This document shows, piece after piece, positions 1 through 5,256 of a stretch of DNA of 5,256 bases; position 1 is the stretch's first letter; each line of letters opens with the position of its first letter. The stretch is from assembly GCA_902591645.1 (NCBI GenBank), contig CACJBM010000088.1:1-5256 (forward strand), given 5' to 3'. Below the pieces are notes generated by a model. That model ran no database searches and was not told where the DNA came from. It saw only the letters and a list, made by a program, of their open reading frames with translations. The DNA comes from an uncultured Verrucomicrobiota bacterium (lineage in GTDB: Bacteria; Verrucomicrobiota; Verrucomicrobiae; Verrucomicrobiales; DEV007). A program made the position numbers and the translations under genes.

Positions 1-1718
1 ATTCCGGCATCTTGTTTGGAGAGTATACTGCCAAAGACACGGTGTACGATAGGGAGGAAAGCTGGCTGAACTGGAAGGTCATTCCAGTCCGTGTCTGCGG
101 TGCTGCTGAATTGATAAACTTTTCCTAGTCCGAAATTTGATTCGACGACCGCTGCGGATCCGTCACTGTATCGAAGAGCGATAGTTGCTTTATTGTTGTT
201 AGTCGTATTCTCCAATGACAGTTTGTAGGCTTTCAGAGTTTTCACATTAGAAAGAGTTCCTGCTCCAGGATCGTTCCATAAATCGACTAATGGATGATCG
301 TACCCACTGGCTTGAATTGTGAGGGTCTTGCCTTCTCCTTGTTGAGGTATAATTTCCCCGAAAGAAGCTGGTAAGAGCCCTGCCTTTTCATGAAGTGTTT
401 TGTTGTAAAATGTCGGGTCGATGTTGTCTCCAGGGAAAACAACTAGGCCCCCTCCACTTTCTACAAAATTAATCAGATTAGGTAAGAATTCCTCAGGAAA
501 ATCAGAAACGTTTGCCAGAAAAATTGCACGATAATCATCGAGAGGGGTGCTTGGAAGATCACCGATGCTGACCCGGTCAGCACCAAGAAAGAAAGAGTCT
601 GTCAGTTCGGGAGGGACTGGAACCAAAGCGTTTTGCAGAAAAAATGTTTCTGATTCGGTGAGGTCCCTACCGGGTTGGCCATCCACGAGTAATGCTCGTG
701 CTTTATTGATCCCGCGGATGACAATTTCTCTTGAGTTGTCTATTTCTAAAGCATCATCAATGTTAATCGTTGATCTGATCTGCTGATATCCTGGATCAGT
801 GAGTTCAATGAAGGTTGTAATTGTCCGTGATTCGCCGGCAGGAATTGCTTCAATGATTGTCGGGTCACCTAAGGGTTCTTCATTGATGCTCATTTGAACT
901 TCTATGTCATTAGCTTCAACTTTACCAAAATTGGTAACTTCAACGGCGAGTCGGACCGGTTGATCGACTGATGCGATCGGTGTTTTTTGATCGAGTCGAG
1001 TAATTGCGAGGTTATCAGCAGGTTCCTTTCCGACTAGCACAATGATTGCATTTGTGTCTTTTTTGCTTTGATCGAGTGATCTTGTGATGGCCTCGTACTG
1101 TCGCCATGCGCTTGATTCACCATCCGTAATAATGACTAGTTCTTTTTGAGAGGATGGCCTGTCTTGTAATGTTGTTATAGCCGATTCGATTGCCGGGAAT
1201 AAGTCGCTTCCCCGATGAGTGGCTACTGACTCTTCGAGAGTTTTTTTTGCTCGGGCCGTGTCGTGAGTTGGTTCTTTTATCCCTTTCCCAGATGAATTTG
1301 CACCCAAAATAATCGAAGTTGCTGAACCTTTTGGTAAACTATTTAATACTTCACCTGCTATCTTCTGAGCAATGCTGAATCGGGATCCTTGTTCGGATTC
1401 GTCCTTCTTTAGCATGCTCCCTGAAGAATCTATGATGACGGACGCGGTGACCTTGGAGCTGAGTCCCTTTGATTTCAGCCAATCAGTGGCTGGTCTCGAG
1501 GCGGCCAGTGCAATGAGAGCAATGATGGCCATGCGCAGAAGGAGGAGGATCCAGTCTTCAACTTTCATTCGCCTCTGATTCCGTTCCAAGCTGACTTGCA
1601 AGAACCGCATCGCTGCCCACTGAATTTTTTTAAATCGTCTTCTGTTAAGTAAGTGCACGATAATTGGAATGGCCAGAGCGGTCATTCCAAAGAGCATTGC
1701 AGGGTTCAGAAAGGACAT
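1..1718 (-). CDS. BatA/VWA membrane protein with GATase-like C-terminal region (3' end outside window)
   Basis: The frame is open for 572 codons from the ATG at 1718 to the window edge, with no stop. Residues 1-76 match the BatA N-terminal domain: a first membrane segment (about 3-22, ending HLLNRRRF), a basic stretch, and a second membrane segment (about 56-73, ending ASRP). A VWA domain follows, with the MIDAS motif DSSGS at 97-101, a GSDLF segment with S171 where threonine is usual, and ITDG with D199. Residues about 235-338 look like a CARDB-type beta-sandwich. From R341 (RALLVDGQPGRD) through ESGGGLVVFPGDN (420-432) the sequence resembles class I glutamine amidotransferase-like folds. 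There is no cysteine in the visible protein, so that fold is probably non-catalytic. The GLGKVYQFSS (530-539) and FLPIVHRVF (554-562) segments are typical of the end of such proteins, often just before a last membrane helix, which would lie outside. It is probably the membrane-bound partner of the MoxR ATPase encoded upstream. Its exact role is unknown. Confidence 0.9.
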   Translation of the reverse strand, partial: MSFLNPAMLFGMTALAIPIIVHLLNRRRFKKIQWAAMRFLQVSLERNQRRMKVEDWILLLLRMAIIALIALAASRPATDWLKSKGLSSKVTASVIIDSSGSMLKKDESEQGSRFSIAQKIAGEVLNSLPKGSATSIILGANSSGKGIKEPTHDTARAKKTLEESVATHRGSDLFPAIESAITTLQDRPSSQKELVIITDGESSAWRQYEAITRSLDQSKKDTNAIIVLVGKEPADNLAITRLDQKTPIASVDQPVRLAVEVTNFGKVEANDIEVQMSINEEPLGDPTIIEAIPAGESRTITTFIELTDPGYQQIRSTINIDDALEIDNSREIVIRGINKARALLVDGQPGRDLTESETFFLQNALVPVPPELTDSFFLGADRVSIGDLPSTPLDDYRAIFLANVSDFPEEFLPNLINFVESGGGLVVFPGDNIDPTFYNKTLHEKAGLLPASFGEIIPQQGEGKTLTIQASGYDHPLVDLWNDPGAGTLSNVKTLKAYKLSLENTTNNNKATIALRYSDGSAAVVESNFGLGKVYQFSSTADTDWNDLPVQPAFLPIVHRVFGSILSKQDAG

Positions 1719-1720
1719 TA
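1716..1720 (-). promoter_or_regulatory. TAATG stop-start overlap coupling DUF58 and batA
   Basis: The TAA stop of the DUF58 gene (1720-1718) and the ATG start of batA (1718-1716) share one base. The bases just upstream (AGCAAGTAAA) give no clear Shine-Dalgarno motif. Initiation of batA therefore probably depends on ribosomes finishing DUF58, which would tie the amounts of the two proteins together. The overlap is seen directly; coupling is inferred. Confidence 0.7.
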
Positions 1721-2620
1721 TTTACTTGCTGTTTCTCGGCGGAAAGTTAGGTATGAACCGAGGACATCATTGAGTGGCTTGGATGTGTCGCATTCAATGA
1801 AGTGGCTAGAGTTGCGACTGAAACCTTCCTGAAGTTTTTTCTGAAAATCAGAAAACTCTTTCATGTAACTTTTTCTAATTTCAGTGGGTCTCGTTTTGAG
1901 ATTGTCAATGTTTTCCAATCCTTCAAATTCGACTAAACCATTGAAAGGAAACTCTATTTCGTCATGGTCTAAGATTTGCATGCCAATGACTTCGTGCCCT
2001 ACGAACCTGAGGTGCTGAACTGATTCGAGGACCGCTTCTTCATCATCAAAGAAGTCACTAATTACTATGACTAGGCCCTTGCGTTGTGACCTGTTAGCGA
2101 TCGCGTGTAGTTGACCAGAAAGATCAGTTGCTCCATGAGGATTAAATTGGACAAGCTTTTCCAGTATATTGAACAGGTGATTCTGAGTGTTCCCTCTTGG
2201 TAACTCTTCTCTGATAGAGTCATCGAAGAGGGACAAAGATACTGCGTCACGTTGTTTGATTATCAGGAAAGCTAAGCAGGCCGCTGCGACTTTAGCATAA
2301 TCGAGTTTGGAGGTTTCGCCTGATCCGTACTGCATTGATTCACTCCCATCCACTAAGATATGAGCTACGAAATTGGTTTCTTGTTCGTACTGTTTAATGT
2401 AATAACGGTCAGTCTTGCCAAGGACCTTCCAATCCAAGTGCCGGACATCGTCTCCTGGTGAATATTCTCTATGTTGAGAGAATTCAATCGCAAATCCCCT
2501 GTAAGGCGATTTATGCTCTCCGGCCATGTATCCTTCGACAATGAACCTTGCCGCCATGCCAAGTTTATCGGCACGGGCTAATGTGTCAGCGTCTAGTAGC
2601 TTAATGGAATCGTTGTTCAC
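1718..2620 (-). CDS. DUF58 family protein, soluble VWA-like partner of MoxR
   Basis: This is a 300-residue protein. Residues 29-83 carry the family hallmark: EGYMAGEHKSPYRG, then REYSPGDDVRHLDWKVL, then YYIKQYEQETN. A VWA-like fold follows with an apparently complete MIDAS: DGSES at 91-95, T165 in HGATDL, and D189 in ISDFFDD. No membrane segment is evident, so it is the short cytoplasmic form; longer DUF58 proteins have two N-terminal helices. The start is GTG. It is the only start codon after an in-frame TAA about 30 bases upstream, and it keeps the conserved N-terminal LLDADTLARADKLGMAARFIVEG stretch, which an internal ATG at residue 22 would partly remove. The gene lies 59 bases after moxR and overlaps batA by one base. 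In this gene order DUF58 proteins are thought to be adaptors or targets of the MoxR ATPase. The biochemical function is not known. Confidence 0.93.
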   Translation of the reverse strand: MNNDSIKLLDADTLARADKLGMAARFIVEGYMAGEHKSPYRGFAIEFSQHREYSPGDDVRHLDWKVLGKTDRYYIKQYEQETNFVAHILVDGSESMQYGSGETSKLDYAKVAAACLAFLIIKQRDAVSLSLFDDSIREELPRGNTQNHLFNILEKLVQFNPHGATDLSGQLHAIANRSQRKGLVIVISDFFDDEEAVLESVQHLRFVGHEVIGMQILDHDEIEFPFNGLVEFEGLENIDNLKTRPTEIRKSYMKEFSDFQKKLQEGFSRNSSHFIECDTSKPLNDVLGSYLTFRRETASK

Positions 2621-2644
2621 TTTGTGAACTCTTGATGGGATTGA

Positions 2645-2661
2645 TGGAAATTAGATTTCCA
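2645..2661 (-). repeat. Small perfect hairpin between moxR and DUF58
   Basis: TGGAAAT, the three-base loop CTA, and ATTTCCA form a 7-bp stem in the 59-base gap. No run of T follows on the transcribed strand, so it does not look like an intrinsic terminator. It may be an mRNA processing or stability element, or chance in AT-rich DNA. Confidence 0.35.
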
Positions 2662-2679
2662 ATAGTTTATGGTCAGCAG

Positions 2680-3678
2680 TTAATGTTGTGGTATTGCCTC
2701 GATGATCTTGGCAGTGATTGCATCAGAATCTAGCCCTTCGCTCTGGGCAGCAAAGTTTGGAATCAGGCGGTGTCTGAAAATGGGGGGAGCGACAGCAGCG
2801 ACGTTACTGCAACCGACATGGTTTTGTCCGTTAAGTAATGCATGGGCCTTAGCTGCAAGTATGAGAGAGAGGCCTGCTCGGGGACCCGCGCCCCAACCAA
2901 GCCACTTTTCACAAAATTCCAAAGCATCATCGCTTCCTGGTCGGGTGACTCGTACGAGTTTTTCAGCGTAGCGCATGACGTGCTCAGACACTGGTACTGA
3001 GCGGATCGCGCTTTGTATTTCTAGGATGTCTTCACCTGTAAGAGCTGGTTTGGGGCTCGTTACCGTAGATCCGGTGTAGGTCTGCATGATTTCAAATTCT
3101 TCTTCTTCGTTTGGGTATTCGACTTTGATCATGAACATGAAGCGGTCCAGTTGCGCTTCTGGGAGGGGGTAAGTTCCTTCTTGTTCGATTGGGTTTTGAG
3201 TTGCGAGGACAAAGAAGGGGTCAGGCAAAGGGTGATCTTCTCCACCTATAGAAACTTTCCGTTCCTGCATGGATTCTAGCATTGCGGCTTGGGTCTTTGG
3301 AGGAGTCCGGTTAATTTCGTCTGCGAGTATGATGTTGGAGAAAATTGGGCCCGGTAAAAATTTAAACTGTCTCTCATTAGTGCTGGGGTCAGAGTAAATT
3401 ACCTCTGTTCCAGTAATGTCCGAGGGCATCAGGTCCGGAGTGAATTGGATCCGCTTATATTCTAAATCGAGTGACTCAGCTAAGCTAGAGATGAGAAGAG
3501 TCTTAGCTAATCCAGGAACGCCAACGAGTAATGCGTGGTTCCTTGTGAAGATTGCTATGAGGACCTGTTCGATGACATCGTCTTGTCCGATAATTACTTT
3601 TTTGAGTTCGCTTTTAACGCGTTCGGCTGAGCTTTGTATTTTTTCGACTGTGGAGTTGTCGACAGATTCGGTAGACAT
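2680..3678 (-). CDS. MoxR-family AAA+ ATPase
   Basis: From the ATG at 3678 the protein has 332 residues, the usual MoxR size. Motifs in order are: VIIGQDDVIEQ at 28-38, Walker A GVPGLAKT at 53-60, the MoxR segment RIQFTPDLMPSDITG at 76-90, Walker B ILADEINR at 117-124, sensor 1 ATQNP at 159-163, arginine finger R179 in AQLDRF, and sensor 2 R267 in GPRAG. All residues for ATP binding and hydrolysis are present. MoxR proteins form rings and act as chaperone-like remodelling machines, usually with a VWA-domain partner (RavA-ViaA and NorQ-NorD are known pairs). Two such partners are encoded directly downstream. The frame stays open upstream to a TTG at 3741, which would add 21 residues. I prefer the ATG because the added part shows no family similarity and the length fits. 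Neither start has a clear ribosome binding site. Confidence 0.95.
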   Translation of the reverse strand: MSTESVDNSTVEKIQSSAERVKSELKKVIIGQDDVIEQVLIAIFTRNHALLVGVPGLAKTLLISSLAESLDLEYKRIQFTPDLMPSDITGTEVIYSDPSTNERQFKFLPGPIFSNIILADEINRTPPKTQAAMLESMQERKVSIGGEDHPLPDPFFVLATQNPIEQEGTYPLPEAQLDRFMFMIKVEYPNEEEEFEIMQTYTGSTVTSPKPALTGEDILEIQSAIRSVPVSEHVMRYAEKLVRVTRPGSDDALEFCEKWLGWGAGPRAGLSLILAAKAHALLNGQNHVGCSNVAAVAPPIFRHRLIPNFAAQSEGLDSDAITAKIIEAIPQH

Positions 3679-3867
3679 ATGTTTAATGAGGGACGTTAAA
3701 TACTTTGTTGGAATTTCTGATTCTTGAGATTGTGATATCAAGACAGGGTGATTAGAGCAAGTTCATTCGCAGTTAAATACTACAAATTATGATAAATTCT
3801 CACATTCAGAATTGATCCGAACAGAGGAAATTCGCTCAAACGTTAGATTGGAGCCTCTGAGCTAATG
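3679..3867 (-). promoter_or_regulatory. Intergenic region, likely promoter area of the moxR operon
   Basis: This gap of 189 bases lies between the sulfatase stop and the preferred moxR start (126 bases if the TTG at 3741 is used). It is AT-rich, and on the minus strand has CATAAT at 3791-3786, a one-mismatch match to a -10 box. No good -35 box lies 16-18 bases further upstream. I see no strong terminator hairpin with a T run after the sulfatase and no convincing operator. A promoter here is inferred from position, since the next gap in the operon is only 59 bases. Confidence 0.3.
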
Positions 3868-5256
3868 TTAGGCCTTTTTATTGCGCCTTTTTTTTCGTTT
3901 ATTTTTGCGCCTGAGGTCAGATTCTGTTTGCACAGTCTTGATATAAGATTCCATTTTTTCTGGATCGTTGCGTCCTGCGAAGGCGGTAAGGGCATGATCG
4001 TTTGTGGTTTTCATCCAATCATGAAGCCTTTGTCTTAAATCTTTGATTGTTTTTTGGTGTTCCTTTGATTTAGCGAGGTTATGCAGACAGTCGGGATCAT
4101 TGTTTGTGTCATAAAGTTCTTCAACTGTTCGGTGCCGCATGACATCGACTCTTTTTCTTATAGCTTCATTTTCTGAAGCGAGTTCCAACATTCTTTTCCA
4201 TGTTGCGGTTCCGTTCGTTGCGGTCGCCATTGTTCTTTTGCCATTGGACCAGGGGTTAAACAAGTAAAGGTATTGCGGTGTTTGGACGCCTCTCATTGGA
4301 TTTCGAATCCCTCCAGAGTTCTCGTTGTATTCCTTAAAGATTACGGAACTTACTGGTGGATTTAGAGACCCTTTAATTATGGGTAAGAATGAGCGGCCTT
4401 GAATGCCTCGGAGTCCCAAATTTTCTGTTCCTTCTGGATTTTTGATTTCTGCAATGCGTAAGAAGGTTGGTAGCAGATCGATAGCGGAGACCATGTAAGA
4501 ATCGTTCATGGAATCTGGTTTAGTGACGCCTGGCCAACTCACAATGAGAGGAGTATTGGTGCTATGATGATAGAGTTGAGTCTTTGCAAAGGGTAAAGGC
4601 ATGCCATGGTCAGAGAGGAAGAAAACAACAGTTGAATTTAGAAGGCCCGATTCTTTCAGCCCTTTCATTATCGCTCCTACACAGTCATCGGCCCTTCGGA
4701 CCGAAGAGTAATAGAGAGCCAATTCTTTTCTTATTATGGGGTCATCGTGTAAGAAGCCCGGGATCGGTACATCCTCAGCTTTGTATATTTTGGATGTTGG
4801 ATGCGCATCGCCTGGTTTCCAAAAGGGCTTATGAGGATCTGAAATGTTAATGTTGATGAAGAAGGGCTTTTTTGCCGATTTCGCAGCATTGATGCCTCTC
4901 TTTGTGGAATCATAATATGAAGTGGCATCCTTCATGTGCGCCTTCTTGCCATCTTTTAACATGGTAAGGTCTTCATCCCAATTGTACGGTTGATAGGGAG
5001 TAGAATGATTCACTTTTCCTCGAATAGCGGTATAATAACCGCCATCTTTCATGAGATCACAAGCTACAGGATATTTAATGTTTTTTACTTGGTAAAAACC
5101 TTCGACTCCACTGTTGTGAGGGTACCGGCCAGAGAGCATGACGTTTCGTGATGGATAACAATTTCCGACTTGCACGTGAGCCTTTTTGAAACGCAATCCT
5201 TGAGAGGCTAATTTGTCAATGTTTGGAGTAATATCTTTAATGAGGCATCCAAATGA
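3868..5256 (-). CDS. Type I sulfatase, heparan N-sulfatase-like (5' end outside window)
   Basis: 462 residues are visible, numbered here from the window edge. The frame enters with TPNIDKLASQGLRF, so the TTG at 5196 is internal and the true start lies outside, together with any signal peptide and the first metal-binding aspartates. The signature is CYPSR at 33-37 in GNCYPSRNVMLSGRYPH; C33 would be converted to formylglycine and R37 supports it. Further active-site candidates are K81 in RGKVNH, H142 in SDPHKPF, D216-H217 in LSDHG, and K225 in AKTQLY. The run from SDHGMPLPF to QLY, followed by a TPLIVSWPG stretch, resembles human N-sulfoglucosamine sulfohydrolase, so an S1_8-like N-sulfatase is the best guess; other S1 subfamilies remain possible. 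The region from VEELYDTNNDPDCLHNLA onward is the usual C-terminal subdomain. The last 14 residues are highly basic, with 11 Lys or Arg. Such enzymes are usually exported to the periplasm or outside and desulfate glycans. It is probably not functionally linked to the moxR block. Confidence 0.92.
   Translation of the reverse strand, partial: SFGCLIKDITPNIDKLASQGLRFKKAHVQVGNCYPSRNVMLSGRYPHNSGVEGFYQVKNIKYPVACDLMKDGGYYTAIRGKVNHSTPYQPYNWDEDLTMLKDGKKAHMKDATSYYDSTKRGINAAKSAKKPFFININISDPHKPFWKPGDAHPTSKIYKAEDVPIPGFLHDDPIIRKELALYYSSVRRADDCVGAIMKGLKESGLLNSTVVFFLSDHGMPLPFAKTQLYHHSTNTPLIVSWPGVTKPDSMNDSYMVSAIDLLPTFLRIAEIKNPEGTENLGLRGIQGRSFLPIIKGSLNPPVSSVIFKEYNENSGGIRNPMRGVQTPQYLYLFNPWSNGKRTMATATNGTATWKRMLELASENEAIRKRVDVMRHRTVEELYDTNNDPDCLHNLAKSKEHQKTIKDLRQRLHDWMKTTNDHALTAFAGRNDPEKMESYIKTVQTESDLRRKNKRKKRRNKKA

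Noticed and set aside
1241..1248. Run of eight A in the batA coding strand as a possible frameshift
   Set aside because: The frame reads correctly through it, and VWA motifs on both sides (DSSGS and ITDG) are in the same frame.
2365..2574. Minus-strand 69-codon frame inside the DUF58 gene, and a similar one at 4734-4928 inside the sulfatase
   Set aside because: Both are out-of-frame shadows of genes with clear family motifs.
547..3727. Several plus-strand open frames of 68-103 codons (for example 547-786, 1372-1578, 2702-2971, 3416-3727)
   Set aside because: Each lies wholly inside, or almost wholly antisense to, a well-supported minus-strand gene, and none shows a recognisable motif.
3840..3867. 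Possible terminator after the sulfatase
   Set aside because: The partial complementarity between ACATTAG and CTAACGT has a mismatch on the transcribed strand and no T run follows.
4584..4850. Plus-strand 88-codon frame antisense to the sulfatase
   Set aside because: It overlaps the conserved SDHG region of the sulfatase and its own product has no recognisable feature.
5194..5196. TTG as the start of the sulfatase
   Set aside because: The 20 codons before it remain open and encode TPNIDKLASQG, a conserved sulfatase segment, so the gene begins beyond the window.

Overview
The window holds four protein-coding genes, all read from the minus strand, and nothing convincing on the plus strand. In transcription order (right to left) they are: the 3' part of a type I sulfatase (5256 to 3868, start outside the window), a MoxR-family AAA+ ATPase (3678 to 2680), a soluble DUF58 protein (2620 to 1718), and a membrane-anchored BatA/VWA protein (1718 to 1, end outside the window). 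The last gene runs off the left edge as an uninterrupted frame of 572 codons. It fills the leftmost 1.7 kb, which could otherwise look empty.

The three genes moxR, DUF58 and batA form one operon-like block. The gap between moxR and DUF58 is 59 bases and contains a small perfect hairpin. The DUF58 stop and the batA start share one base (TAATG), which suggests translational coupling. MoxR ATPases commonly act on, or together with, proteins carrying von Willebrand A (VWA) domains. Here two such proteins follow: DUF58 with a complete metal-site (MIDAS) motif, and BatA with a nearly complete one. The likely picture is a cytoplasmic AAA+ remodelling ATPase with a soluble VWA adaptor and a membrane-bound VWA partner. 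The substrate is unknown.

The sulfatase is separated from moxR by 189 non-coding bases and is probably a separate unit that happens to lie upstream. It resembles heparan N-sulfatase (N-sulfoglucosamine sulfohydrolase, family S1_8-like) and would cleave sulfate from a sulfated sugar after its active-site cysteine is converted to formylglycine.

The combination of a formylglycine sulfatase, a moxR-DUF58-batA cassette, and a BatA with a class I glutamine amidotransferase-like C-terminal region points to the Planctomycetota/Verrucomicrobiota/Lentisphaerota group. Base composition is moderate, a little below half GC by eye. None of the three visible starts has a clear Shine-Dalgarno sequence. The phylum call is inference and cannot be settled from this window. 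I see no RNA genes, mobile elements, CRISPR arrays or long repeats.
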